Assembly (NCBI GenBank): GCA_029378245.1
Contig: JARKIF010000048.1
Coordinates: 62,001-126,000 of the forward strand
Source of the DNA: Roridomyces roridus
Taxonomy: Eukaryota > Basidiomycota > Agaricomycetes > Agaricales > Mycenaceae
Length of the DNA stretch: 64,000 nt
Direction of reading: 5' to 3'
Shown: positions 10,390 to 21,883 of the stretch, piece by piece
Numbering within the stretch: position 1 is the first letter of the stretch
How the letters are laid out: every line of letters starts with the position of its first letter
Made by a program: the position numbers and the translations under genes
Notes under the pieces: generated by a model
What the model saw: only the letters and a program-made list of their open reading frames with translations
Databases searched by the model: none
Told to the model about the DNA's origin: nothing

Positions 10390-12129
10390 TCAATCCCTGC
10401 GCTCTTCCTCGAAATATTGCGGCAACGGCTCCGACCCCATCTCCGAGAACGAGAACCACGACTCGCGGAGCTCGACTTGCGCCTCGCACTCATGGACTCG
10501 TGCTTCGTCTGTTGAGTTCTGTTGGCGGACGTCTGCTTCCACCGTTGCATTGTCGGGTGCACGGTCTGGCATTCGCTCGACCATGGCCATTGGGAACTTT
10601 TTTTCATCCACAAGCAGAGCATGCTCGTGGCGTCGTTCGACTGGCCTGGCCGTCGTGGGCGTCGCGGTGTCCGCCGTACTCGATGGTGTTTCGATCGGCA
10701 GATCGGTCGAACCTTTGCCCGTACCACCAATGATTCCAACCCCAGCGAACCCCACACCCCCTCGCCGGAACGGATAAACACCGAGTGGGACGACATCACT
10801 GCCTTTGTTCTCAGTCTCACCGTGCTCCCGCGACCAACTCTCCTTTAACGCAGTAAACTGTTCCACGGCCCTCCTTCGCATCTTCTGTCTGCGGCGTCTG
10901 GCTCGGAGTACGAAGAACCCAGCGAGTGCCATTACTGCGGCGACTGCCAAGACGATTCCGGCTATTACACCGCTGGGCAGGTGCGGTTTCGAGAGGGATG
11001 AGATGTGTGCGTGATTGGGGTCAACGTTCGGGGTATGTGTTACTCCTACGATTCCGGTACTTGATATCGCCGCAGATGAGCTCGAAACTTCGTTTGAAGC
11101 TGCAAGTGAATTTGACGCCGAGGTAGCGGTGGAAGATGACGTAGGGACGGTAGTGCTCGAATTCGTCTGTGACGCTCCTGCGGGATGGCTGGAAGTTGAC
11201 GGCGGAGGGCTAGGCTGCGTTTGTGACTCGAGCACCTGAGTCTGTTTGACAACTCCGTCAGGCGTGCTCGTGCTCGGCACCAGCGGGAAGTCGTTGGATT
11301 TCGGAGGAACGGTGGTCGTTGTGGTCTCTTGGACCGTTATTATTGGGTGCGTTGGCGGCGGCGGTGGGGGAGGAGTTGGCTGGGCGAGGGACGACGCTAT
11401 CACGGATGCTTGGGCCAGATTGAATGTCACGGGCTGGATGAATTCAGCTCTCACTCGGAGCAGGAGTCGGTATCGGATACTCACCGCCGGTGTGGCGGAA
11501 GCCATGACCAAGGCCCAGGATGGGAGTGCTGACTCACCGACTGAGATTCAAGGTAAGTACTCCCGCCGAATTCGCCTCATTTTGAGAGCTCACCAGGCAG
11601 CGGGGATGGAGCCCTGAAGATTAATTAGAATAAGTCCTGGTCCACGCACAAGACAACATACGGATTGAGAGTACCACAACCATTCTCCCTGTTATAGTCG
11701 CTGAACAGTAAGCTGATCGAGTCAGCTGGGTTGCCCGCGTGCGTATAACACGAAGCTGACCTTTCGCCAGAACATGCATCACAAGCAGCGGCTATGAAGT
11801 AGGAAACGCCGAAACATGGTTTGTTACGTTGGAAGGCAGAAAAACTGCATACTCCATCCCCAAAGTCGTTGGCGAGCTGCGATGAAGGAGGAGTTGAGCC
11901 AGAATGACTCGGAATGAGGTGGTCAGTCACGCACCAGTGAACAGCTTTCCTGCCGAGCCATCCAAAGACGTGGACTCATTGTAGGGATTCACGCCCGCGG
12001 GGCGATATAACTAGGCGAATAGCGACAGACACGGCCTCGGGTTGGCCTGGAAATGAGCACTACCTGAGTGCAGAGGATGAGAGAGGGAGGGAGGACGGCG
12101 ATGAGAGACCGTCGTCGTTGATCACCCAT
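10390..12129 (-). CDS. Single-span membrane protein with Ser/Thr/Pro-rich ectodomain
   Basis: Minus-strand gene starting with ATG at 12129 (MGDQRRRSLIAVLPPSLILC, signal-like). Successive exons encode a cysteine-bearing ectodomain (CSFSAFQRNKPCFGVSYFIA, AAACDACSGE, ENGCGTLNP, FNLAQASVIA), then a proline run and Thr/Ser-rich stalk, then a single transmembrane helix (SGVIAGIVLAVAAVMALAGF) followed at once by RARRRRQKMRRR as a cytoplasmic stop-transfer. The cytoplasmic tail is about 110 residues and ends at 10390. This architecture is repeated widely in Agaricomycetes and is reminiscent of wall-stress sensors, but its function is unknown. The junction between exons near 11940 and 11880 does not keep phase in my reading, so either I missed a splice site or the gene carries a lesion there. 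Confidence 0.7.
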
Positions 12130-12762
12130 TGTGACAGATACCGAGCTATTCGTGTGAGATCCAAAGAGAAGTATCAGATTTGATGCAGATGGGCCTGGCT
12201 CTGAGGGCAGCGTGCGTGTGAGAGTTGGTGGTCCTTACTTGTCACTGTAAGACTTTGGGTGGGATTTGTGGCCTCGGTTTCATACCAGTTATCAGTAAGA
12301 GTGGGGCAAGTCAAGGAGATCTAGACGTCCAGTCACCGGGGGATTGGAAACTTTACATTACAAAGAGACTGCTATGAATAAAGATTGAAGCGTGAACAAA
12401 GATATCAGATATTCTAACCTTGGAAGGGCATGTATCACACCCATACTTAATATCATTCGTTTCGGGTTGAGGGACTCGGAGACCAACGAACATCCTTTAC
12501 ATAAGTTTCCGAGGTAGCTGGCATCGCCGTCCACTCTGTCGTGGTGGTCAAAGTCAGCAGGCGTTGGATGGAATCACAAGACAAAGAAGGCTTCCCCTTT
12601 GATGAGCAGTACGTTACAAATCCAACTCTCGTTTGAACGAACCTGAATAAAGACTGAGTCACATAAATGGGGAGTAAGGAGTGCCCGCAGCACCCGCCCT
12701 GCCAAACTACATCCCTCGACAATACCTGCACTCGGAATCAGATTCTATGTATGAGCCGGGCA
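12130..12762. other. Intergenic upstream of the membrane-protein gene
   Basis: Probable promoter region of the minus-strand gene ending at 12129. No other gene recognised. Confidence 0.4.
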
Positions 12763-12770
12763 ATTGGAGA

Positions 12771-13156
12771 TAGGGATCGGCACCGTACCGTAAATACGGC
12801 AGTACGGTACGGTACGACCGTACCCGTACTGGGTCCCGCGGCAATGAATACGGTACGGTTGGACGCCGTACCGTACCCGTACTCAGCCGTACTGGAAGGC
12901 CGAATTTCGGCAGCCCTCGGCTAGCGGTTAAACCACGACAGGAACCCTCTGGTGCAATCCTGAAACACTCGGGTAGGCGTATTCACCCCTCCCGAGAAGA
13001 TTTGGGTTGCCACGAGCGCTTCCGGCCACCCGGCTATCGGGCCGTACCCGTACTGCCCCCTCGAGCTCCCCAGTACGGTACGGCTACGGTCCGGAAGACG
13101 CCGTACTTCGCCGTAAAAGTACGGTCGTACCGTATACGGTACGGTGCCGATCCCTA
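12771..13156. mobile_element. hAT-type MITE with reiterated GTAC words (386 bp)
   Basis: The ends are perfect inverted repeats of 22 bp beginning TAGGGATCGGCACCG. Both sides carry the same 8-bp sequence ATTGGAGA (12763-12770 and 13157-13164), the target duplication length of hAT transposons, and the TAGGG terminus agrees with hAT ends. There is no coding capacity. The two flanks of the element hold about 19 GTAC tetranucleotides, mostly as CGGTACGG or CCGTACC, while the central 130 bp has none. Perfect ends and target duplication indicate a fairly recent insertion. Confidence 0.92.
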
Positions 13157-13164
13157 ATTGGAGA

Positions 13165-13876
13165 GTCCGAAGGCATATCAGACGCCGAGATCACCAGGGC
13201 TCCACGGTTTAGTTAGCGACTCTGGGGATTGTCGCAACCATCCAAGCCCAGAAGAGTCGGAGCGAGGTGTTGAGCCAAGAGTCCGCACGCAGTGGAATTT
13301 CGAGTCTAGAGTCTGACGAGAGTCGTGGGGATATGAAAGAATGTTTCTCGGGAGGTATTGAGTCAGAGCCAGGGCGCGGACGAGGAGGTGGGCAGGCTGC
13401 TAGCACTCGCACATGAGGGGCAGAGCCAAGGAGTGTTGTGACCTATTGTGTCACGTTGATCGCCGATCTTCCGTCTCTCCCACCGTCCTGCCCGCCATGG
13501 CCTCTCAGCGCTGCGAGGATGCATCCCAAGCAGCATGCAGGCTTATCCGTTAGCGACACACCGTGGGAGGCGGCTACCAGCTGCACCCAGATGCGTCTCG
13601 TCACTGCTCAGTGGAGCATCTGCGTGCGTGTCGACCGGCGATGGCTTTGGAGTGGAAAGAGAGAGAGAGAATGTATTCGCCATCCGCCAGTCTCAATTTT
13701 TCCTCCTTCCGCTCTCTAATCTTTACCACTTAGCATGACACGTCCTCCAGCAAATTCACGACCTTCGACCCGGGCAAGATTTCGCTGCGCACAGCAGTGT
13801 ACGACTGCTCAGAACACCGCGGCCATTGAGACTGCACCACGCGATGAGAGGGACACTGGAGCTCTGACGGGCGGGA
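13165..13876. other. Intergenic, nothing recognised
   Basis: Open frames here are short and have no family resemblance. A GAGAGAGAGA run lies near 13660 and a pyrimidine-rich tract just before 13735. Confidence 0.35.
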
Positions 13877-14500
13877 ATGGAAGAGGTGCGTGGTTTGTAT
13901 CTCAGAATCGTATTCATCGCTGACTTGAGAGCCTATTTCCAAAGCTCATCGGCAGCTTCTGCGTCTGCCAGCGGCCTGTCTTCCGGATCCTCGGCTTCCG
14001 TTTCCAGTCCAGGTTTATCCTCGGCTTGGTCCAGCGCGTCTTCGTCGTCAAGCGCGTCTTCGTTAGCCTCAAGTTCTCGCCCATCGACGTGGTCGAGCTT
14101 CTCCTCGACCAGCCCTTCACTCGTTGCTGCAAGCTCTGTCTCGACCAGCACCCCCACAAAATCGATCTTCGTATCGACCTCGAGCACTTCTACTCCCGTC
14201 GCCGTGCCCATCAGCGATGGTCCTACCACGACACCGTCATCAATGGCCGCCAACGCAACTCCATCGACATCGGCTAGCGTGCCACCGACGACGCCGTTGG
14301 GATCTAGGACACCCCCTCTTCCCCCGCCGCCGCCTTCGACTACAGCCTCGGAGACCCCACCGCCTCCCCCTGCGAGCACCACGTCGACTCTAGAGGCGCC
14401 TCCCTCCTCAGCGAGCATCGGGTCAGACGGTGTGGGTGCGAGCGCATTGAGGCGGCGATCTCAGGGTAAGAGACCCTCCTTGTTTCGGTCGCGTCACTGA
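13877..14500 (+). CDS. Ser/Pro-rich low-complexity protein fragment
   Basis: An open frame of 207 codons is dominated by serine, then threonine and proline (SSASSSSSASSLASSSRPS, PPLPPPPPSTTASETPPPPP). This is the composition of O-glycosylated stalks of fungal surface proteins such as the single-span membrane proteins elsewhere in this window. I see no signal peptide at its start, and no convincing transmembrane or GPI signal after a possible donor at 14466. It could be the stalk exon of a decayed surface protein, or an ORF kept open by composition alone; the opposite strand is also open over the same stretch. Low confidence as a real gene. Confidence 0.3.
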   Translation: MEEVRGLYLRIVFIADLRAYFQSSSAASASASGLSSGSSASVSSPGLSSAWSSASSSSSASSLASSSRPSTWSSFSSTSPSLVAASSVSTSTPTKSIFVSTSSTSTPVAVPISDGPTTTPSSMAANATPSTSASVPPTTPLGSRTPPLPPPPPSTTASETPPPPPASTTSTLEAPPSSASIGSDGVGASALRRRSQGKRPSLFRSRH

Positions 14501-17090
14501 CTTTTTCACAGCAAGCGGACCCTCCCTAATCACCCCGAGCGTCTTCGCCTTCTGCATTGGCAACGGTACACCTAGACGCGGAGGATGGGCATGGGGTCCT
14601 CCTTGAGAGATGGCGAGCATGGGAGTCGCTACTGCCTCTTACCGTACCTCCAGCCCGCAGCGCTCGGCGTATTGTGACTTCGGGCGTTCTTGTGGGGATG
14701 GTGGGGCAGTGGCTGGTGCCGGAGGCGAAGAAGACGAAGAGGAGGAGAATGTGCGAGACATCTAGCACGTCGAGATACGGGTGTGGCGGGGTGGCAAGGC
14801 GGTCGGATTGCTACGCGCGCTAGGATTCCTCCTCCAGACAGGCTTTCCCTATTGGTGTAAGAAGAGCTATAGGCGACGGAGCCACTCCTGGGGTGCGTTC
14901 TGGTCGACCAGTGCGGGTTTCTGCATACTCTTCCGGCAGCGGAGGGTCTCGGGGCGCTGCGATGAGTAACTCTGCGAGCGTCCCTTGGTCAAGGTGCGTA
15001 CGCTTCCATCAGTATGAGCGATGTACATGCCCACGATGTGTCATAGACTTATCGCGTTCGGGGGCGTCGTCAGCGTCTGGTACCACCTTTGTATTGCGGG
15101 TCTGCACGAGACGGGGGCCGGGCTATTAGCAGGATCGGTGTCTCCTCCAAGCTAACGTGCGTGCTCACCTAGCATCTTTGCAAGATACTTACCGTCTAAG
15201 CCAGACTTGCGTGCTGCACCGCGCTACATGTTACTCAATATTCTGCCACACTTTTGTGACCTCCGCGGGGAGCCAAAGCGAATCGGCGACATGTTCGGGC
15301 CACATCTGCCTAACCGTTGGAGATGCGGGGAGCAGACGCATGTTAGAGGATGCTCGCAGGCGCCCGACACGACGGTCGGATGTGTACCACACATACGCCG
15401 CCGGAGTCAAAAGGACGTGCTACTTGAGCGCCAACGGGCAGCCGTGGAGACGTCCGAGGTGGCAGAGCATCGCTTCGAATGCGGTGAACTTGGTCCGCAT
15501 GGGTGGACATCGACCGAGCGGTATGAAGAATGGATAGGACGAGCTGGTCCCTCCATGTTTCCACTTCGTCGTTGAGATGCAGGCAAATTATACTATACTT
15601 CATCATCCATCTTCACCTCCGATTGAGTGGCAGATCTGAATTGCCTGGCAAAATTTCCCATTTGGGATGCATGGACGTATTTAGTTGTGATTGTTTGGTC
15701 TTCCGGGGTTGTCTTCACGACTTCCATGTCTGCTGGTTTCTGCGACACAATCTTGCTCGGGTTCATGACGTTTTTGGGTCAGCCTTCTCGATTCGCCCCT
15801 GGATTCTTATGGCTCGGCACCGTCTCATGCCCTCCACTAGGACCATTCCCGCCACTGAAACATCAATCCATCCTCGTCGAGGTTATACAATATACGACCT
15901 CGGTTGGGGTATCGAATGCCGAAGCGGCGTGGATGTCAGTCGTTCGTCTGGTCTTCCTCCCTGGGAGTCCGATTGTCTGTCTAATTCTTCCGCCGCAGCT
16001 TGCTTGAGTTTCTCATCCTATACGCACGCGGCACGCCCGGCTGGCGGAACTCCTAATGACTCGATAGTCACATGACTACCGTCGGCACCCTGATGTTGGC
16101 TCTTCTTTGATGGCTGAGCGACTCTGCAAACTTTACTTGATATCAATTACGGCCTCCCAACGAGCTGGCATGGAGCATTTGCACTTGACCATTCGAATTC
16201 TGCACCATGTATGGAGCTCCGATGTCGTCAACACTCGTGTAACTTGGCCCAAAGATCGGAAGCCACGTCTGTTCTCAACTGACAGCACTCAACTTTCAGT
16301 TGCAGTTCCACGCTCCCATAGTATGGCGCGCTAAGCGCCGTCGGTGGATTCGGGCCGTGGATAAATGCCGAGTGGGTACAAAAGCTGTAGCAAGGCTGTA
16401 GGATTTAAACCCACTCGCTCACCGCCTCCAGGGTCTAAATTCTCCTCGCCGTACAGTAATGGGTAAACTTACCCACACAGATGCTGTTCGCCACGGCAGA
16501 TCTAGACTCACCTCCCAGGGCGCGATGCCGGCGCAAGATGCAGTACACGAAGAGGAACTTGTCCGCACGGTGACATGCCAGCCGGGTACGGCCACCTCGT
16601 CTGGGTCTGCATCCATCGCATTTGCCACGGGGGTACAGCTCCAACCTCCGTACGGCAGCCACATCAGAAGCAGGCCCATCCATCAGAATGGCATTTCGGC
16701 GGAATCAGGTGTGTTTCATCCCGATGGTGAATTGTTCCCCGGTTGAACGTTGACAGTCTAGGGATTTCTATCTGCATTGAATCCTGAGAACTCGACTGGA
16801 TATGGGTGGCCTTGCCGGGCATCGGAAGCGAGTGGTGATTCAATAGCAACTACATACCGATGTTGCTTGTGTCTGTCTCATGGCGTTCCCCGATGGATAA
16901 ACCCCACCCAACATTGCTCAGAGATCGGATGCAATGCTGCTACAGTACAGGTGTCCAATAAGTTACCCTCGAGCCTCCACCGACGATGTCCACATACACA
17001 GCGGAATAATAATTCAGACAACGACCGTCCGTGGCTTCTACATGGTAATCATTCAGCGTCAAGCTTGGCAGCTGAACTTTGTTTGTGTGA
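14501..17090. other. 2.6-kb stretch without a supported gene
   Basis: Frames of up to 181 codons occur (for example 15530-16075), but none shows a recognisable domain. The 3-prime part may contain decayed ectodomain exons of the membrane-protein relic that follows at 17091; I could not align any of them. Confidence 0.35.
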
Positions 17091-18560
17091 GTCGCCGCCA
17101 TTGTCGGCGTAGCCATCGCATGCGTACAGTGGTGGCCAAAAAGAATTTGCGCGCTCGTGTGGGGTATTGGGTGGGTCAAATCACTTCAAATAACTTGTGA
17201 GGATCATTTCTGGACATTTTCGGAGTTCTGAGACTGATTGGATCATACATTGCGGATCAAATTCTATCACAAAACGGCCTCTCGAAAAAACCGACTTTTT
17301 CTGTGATGTGATTAGGTAAGATCTGATGCTATCATAGGAAAGTACTCCGCAATGCGGTCAAAATGGTATATTGGTTTGCCCGCTTTGATGGAGGTTTGAG
17401 CTCACAATGCTTGACGTAAAACGGCCATTTTGACCATTTTTGCACCTGAAATGCGTGAAACTGGTTGAAAAATGGCCAACCTAACGATTTTGTGCCAGCC
17501 ATTATGAGCTCAAAACTGAATGAAAGTGGGCGAACCTTTATATCATTCTGATCAGATTAACGAGTACTTTCAAATGATAGCATCAGATCTTACATAATCA
17601 CATCACACGAAAAATCAGTTTTTTGGGGCCTCTTATTTGCTGTTTTGCGAAAGACTTTGATGGGCAATGTATGATGCAATCATTTTCAGAACTTCTAAAA
17701 AGGTTCAAAAATGATCCCCACATGTTATTTGGAGTGATTCGACCCGGCCAATATACCGCAATGGCCGCGCAAATTCTTTTTGGCCACCACTGTAGTGTTC
17801 CTCATGCTCATCGGACTCGGTATTTTCTAGGCATGTGCGAGGTACCACCCGCACAAGCGCCGCGAATTCCTGTTGTACGGCCCCGCGAAGGAGTTAGGCC
17901 GTTTGCGCGGGACGTGGCGGTCGCCTGTTGACGGCGAGAGTCATCACCACAGCTGGTATCTTCGGACGACGGATGAGGATCAAATGTCCTTGTTCGTGCA
18001 CGTCGAAACGCCGGGTTTGAGCTCGTAGCAACATGAGGAGGGCGATCTTTTCCCGGATGCCGTTGGAGGTGAGGGGGCGTGTATCTGCTGATTCAGCCTT
18101 CGTCCCTTTCCATCCATACCGACGATCTTGGCTGCGGCTGCTCAACAGCAGATCATGTCGCGCTCTTCGACCGTTGGGACTCCTACGCCTACACGGATGG
18201 GTAGTGCTCCGGGGACGCCGAGGAGTAGTTCGTTACTCAACCTCCCGCCTCTACCTTCGTCTTCGGCGTCGACGTTGATCCTCCCACCGGCTGGACCGAC
18301 GCCCGACTCCCGAGTGACCTGGATTACGCAGCTCTGGAAAAGTCGAGTCCGCTTGCTGCACCTCCTACGCCGCCCACGCCAAATGTTGAGTCCCCTACAC
18401 CGACGGGTACGCCGCTTGGATTACTTCGACCTAGTTTGTCGAGTTTACTGACTGGGCAATCGTATTCGTCGACGAGGACGGTTGAGGACGGGGTCGATTA
18501 TTCGAGGCCGATCGTTGGTGGTGCGCGCGGGAGTGTGAGGTTGGTGGTGCGTGCGAAAGT
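17091..18560 (+). pseudogene. Membrane-protein relic split by a MITE
   Basis: Codons 17091-17126 read VAAIVGVAIACV; after removing the element at 17127-17792 and one TA, the frame continues at 17795 as VFLMLIGLGIF, together a 23-residue hydrophobic helix typical of the single-span membrane proteins in this window. A TAG stop at 17828 follows, then the same frame gives ACARYHPHKRREFLLYG and RGTWRSPVDGESHHHSWYL, a basic then polar cytoplasmic-tail look. Further on, 18128-18560 encodes Ser/Thr/Pro-rich sequence (GTPTPTRMGSAPGTPRSSS, LAAPPTPPTPNVESPTPTG) but in changing frames. The in-frame stops and frame changes mark it as a dead gene. The parent family is not named; function unknown. Confidence 0.55.
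17127..17792. mobile_element. Tc1/mariner-type MITE with long inverted repeats (666 bp)
   Basis: The ends are inverted copies of CAGTGGTGGCCAAAAAGAA and continue as an imperfect inverted repeat for over 200 bp on each side; for example GTAAGATCTGATGCTATCAT near 17315 pairs with ATGATAGCATCAGATCTTAC near 17575. A TA dinucleotide flanks each end (17125-17126, 17793-17794), the target site and duplication of Tc1/mariner transposons, whose ends often start CAGT. There is no transposase. The arms nearly meet, so the element can fold into one long hairpin. Confidence 0.88.
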
Positions 18561-19505
18561 GTGAGTGGGGTTGCGGCTCGGGTTACGGGTGGGCATGTGA
18601 GTTCCATTTAGGTTTTCTGGTCTTCGGTGCGAATGCTGATGCTCCGTTGTAGAGATGCAGCGCTGGAGCGAGAGTTCGACTGTGACTGGGGAAGGGTGTA
18701 TTTGATGCGGCGGGGTTGTATCGGTGGATGGACAGTTAAGACTCGGAATGGCTGTGGACTCGACAATTGAATAAAGTAAAGTACACTACGATACCAGGCA
18801 TACATATGTAAGATATACATGATGCCATACCCCGGGGCACTTACCGGTATTGTTCCTGTACTTGGTTGCCCGTGCAATTAGACATCGCTCGTTCAGTTGC
18901 AACTGTGATGAGTAGGACTAGTAACCCAAAAACTCTTGATTGATTCGCCGACGCCTGGTTCGATTCGAGCGGCAGAAATCAGGACCTTCGTTGCCTTTTT
19001 TATCCCGCTCCATCTGCCATTCGGTGCAGACGGGTTACATACTTGTACCGAAGTTGATTCAGGGTGCAATTTCGAAATCTGTATCAAGGATTTCGTTTGG
19101 TATGAGTCTCGAGAACTCGTACTCTGTTTGGTAGCTAGCAGCCTGAATACGCGGCTCGTTACATTCGACTGCGAGCGTCTGAAATATGGAACCTTGCGTA
19201 GGAACAAACTTTTTGCAACTCCAATTCCATGGGTGCCAGTGCACCCTGGATTCGTCGGCGTCTGAGTGGCAAGTGGTATCCTTTCAAACTGGACCTCATG
19301 CCTGCTACATATCGAATATCGAAGAACGTCTCTCCGACTCTCGTTCGATTCGAAGTCAGAAATAGGATGTTGCACGCGAAACTATTTTCACAATTCTGAG
19401 GACAGACAACTCGTACAATGCGGGAGGACCCAGCAATCGCATACAGGAATCCGGCATGCTAACACAGACTTCCAAATTCTGGTGTTTCCCAGTCCCAAAG
19501 TGAAG
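18561..19505. other. Intergenic, nothing recognised
   Basis: A minus-strand frame of 160 codons at 18893-19375 has no family features and I do not accept it. Region lies downstream of the kinase-like-family gene on the minus strand. Confidence 0.4.
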
Positions 19506-21883
19506 TTATCCAGTTGGAGAGCTTTCTCTCCCGCACCGCTGCGTCGGAGGCAACCACTGAAAGGGGGATTGAGTATTTGGTGGACGGCTCAAGTCGAACA
19601 TACCACCGTGGGGCACGCCAGATGCGCCCGAGGCTTCTTCGGCGTCGGTCAATTCATCCAGCGCTGCAGGGGTGATGTACTTGAGCCGTACGGAACGAGT
19701 AAGCAGTTGTAATTCTCACCGATGCCCTCGGACGACTCAGTGGGGAGTTCGTCTTCCGTTTGAACTTGCACCTCGCACACTATGCAACCAGGGTAAATTC
19801 GAATCGAAAAGCCAAAGCGTGCATGTGTGTAGCTCACCGTGCGCAAATGATTCCTCCTTTTCACCTGAGAGTTGGAATAGAGGTTGTCCCAGATGAATCG
19901 CGAGTTCCTGGCTGTCGGGATCAAATCCCTTGAAAGCGTGGAACGTTCGTAGGGCCTCGTAGACGCTCGTATCCCAAGACCTTCCGCTGATGGCTATATC
20001 CATCTCTACTTCCGGAAACCCGTGGCTTCTGGCCTCTTCCGCGCTCAACCGATCTTGCCCGAATGGATCGAAAGACCAAAACCAACGGCATTCGGGCCAC
20101 CTGGGGCAGTTCGAGCTCGTCAAAAAGTCCTCCGGTGGACACAAGAATAGATAACCCCCGGAGTTCTCTGTGCTTGAAGCCAGTTTCGTCACATCGACGT
20201 CGATAAACACGGTATCAATTAGTACTGTGGATTTGGTCAACTGGGAAAAGTGGAGGACAAGGTACCGGACTGTAGGCATCGTGTGCGGAAATTACTTGGA
20301 GTCGTTTGAATGTATGATTGGCTTGAGACATCCACATCTCGCCGATATCGAAGTTGTGCGACCAGCTGTTCAGAGTCTCAGAATTTCGAAATATTTCTTC
20401 CGAGTTGAACCTTGATTTGATTCCCTCAGGTTGTTCATGGAGAATGAACATGTGTCTCACCGTGTCCATCCATCATCCATTATAGTCTCCCGCGCGCGAT
20501 ACATTTCCCAAGGTCCACATTCTATGGTGCGGTCCGGCAAAAATGCAACCTCGACGTTATCACTGCGATTCTCAAGCAGCCAACTGCGCGTCGGATTCAA
20601 TAAGACCGTCCCAACCCGCATATCGGTGTGTTGCCCTGCACGGAAGAAGAAATGGTGTCTTTGGCCAAATACCGCAGCGCTGATAAGATGGAAGTCTGAT
20701 ATCGACAAGACCTCCAAGGCTTTGGTCTCTGAGGTGAAATCGTTCCAATCAACCAGGCTGCGGCGATTGGAGTCCAAGGCTGGGAAAGCTGAGGATGGAC
20801 CACGGATATCGGTTCGTTCCAGGTCTATGCAAAGTCGACCAGATGAGCCACATATCCACTGAGTCACATCCTGACTGGTGTGAATGGGCAGTTTCAGCCA
20901 GGGTTGGGCACTCACAGAAGACCCTATGCCGATCTCTGCGTAAACATTCTATTTGCGTACAATGATCAGAACAAGGACCTCAGCCACTTGGGGACGTGCC
21001 ACTGACCAGATATTCTGACTGCTTTGCAGGGATGTATGAAATATTGAAGCCAGAAGTTTGGCGGCACATACCCAAAGCGCGAGCAGATAAATACGTAGAA
21101 TAGTCGATGGTTGACGAAGGTCCCAGTAGTCCTCGTAAGGCATGAGATCTAGCCGAAACCCAGGGTCATTTCCGCGGTTCAAGTGGACGCGAGAGAACGA
21201 ACCGTCGTGTACAATAACAACATGTGTCCCACAGATCTCAGAAACACCGAAGATTTGGAGGATGTTTGGATGCCTGGGACGTAAAAGTGAATTTCGGGGT
21301 AAGGACTTTCACTGAAGGCTCACCACAGACGCGCGTGTCGTGAGATGTATTGACGACAGTCCTATATCAGTGAACGCAGGTAGCAGCGCTGTGACGGCGC
21401 AACGGAAGGTCACACACCTCTTCCGCATTTTCCCCATTGAATAAGAGGACCGACCTCTCAGTGCGCTCTTGAATTGTGGCCGAAAACATGCGGCGCCTGA
21501 TGACGCCGCCACGCCGGCGCGAGGACATGGCCAGGTGGTCGTCCAGGGAAATTTCGCGCTGAAGATCAATCTCTCCCCGGCCAATCCACTTGAAATCTGA
21601 AGCAGACGGCGAGTTTGCCAGAATGATGGCTCGGGAACAGGTGACATACGCTCATGAGGACTGTCGACAGTGTTGTGTACGTGGTGACTTGTAAAATTTC
21701 CACCCGTAACGCGTACATGTCGGGAGTGCGGGAAAAAGGCGCCGGCAAATCTGAGTTCGCCGACCGTGGTGAGATTGACTCGCATGCCAGTGAAGTGTGT
21801 AGGAGGACCAACCCTGCAGGTTCACTACTTTCTGGGGGTGCTCCACCATCGGAGGGAGCACGCGAGGGAGTATGGGTGTCCAT
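19506..21883 (-). CDS. Agaricomycete GGxF/kinase-like family protein (paralogue A)
   Basis: Many-exon minus-strand gene starting MDTHTPSRAPSDGGAPPE at 21883. In order: GAFFPHSRHVRVTGGNFTS with HVHN (the family's N-terminal GGxF motif), DFKWIGRGEIDLQREI, a kinase N-lobe-like stretch (SATIQERTERSVLLFNGENA), HPNILQIFGVSE, DLMPYEDYWDLRQPSTILRI, ICGSSGRLCIDLE, EMWMSQANHTFKRLQV, GYLFLCPPEDF, WPECRWFWSFDPFGQDRL, SWDTSVYEALRTFHAFKGFD, ELAIHLGQPLFQL, and a tail with VPHGGMFDLS before the stop at 19506. These blocks match, from memory, a large uncharacterised Agaricomycete family that keeps part of a protein-kinase-like N-lobe but no catalytic loop. Function unknown. Splices near the tail (donor after GEGIG, acceptor before ALDEL) agree with the paralogue at 25844-28116. 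Confidence 0.75.

Noticed and set aside
13933..14418. 161-codon minus-strand acidic/Gly-Val-rich frame
   Set aside because: Mirror image of the Ser/Pro-rich codon composition on the plus strand; no domain features.
18893..19375. 160-codon minus-strand frame downstream of paralogue A
   Set aside because: The gene model of paralogue A ends at 19506 with a tail that matches paralogue B; this frame has no counterpart there.
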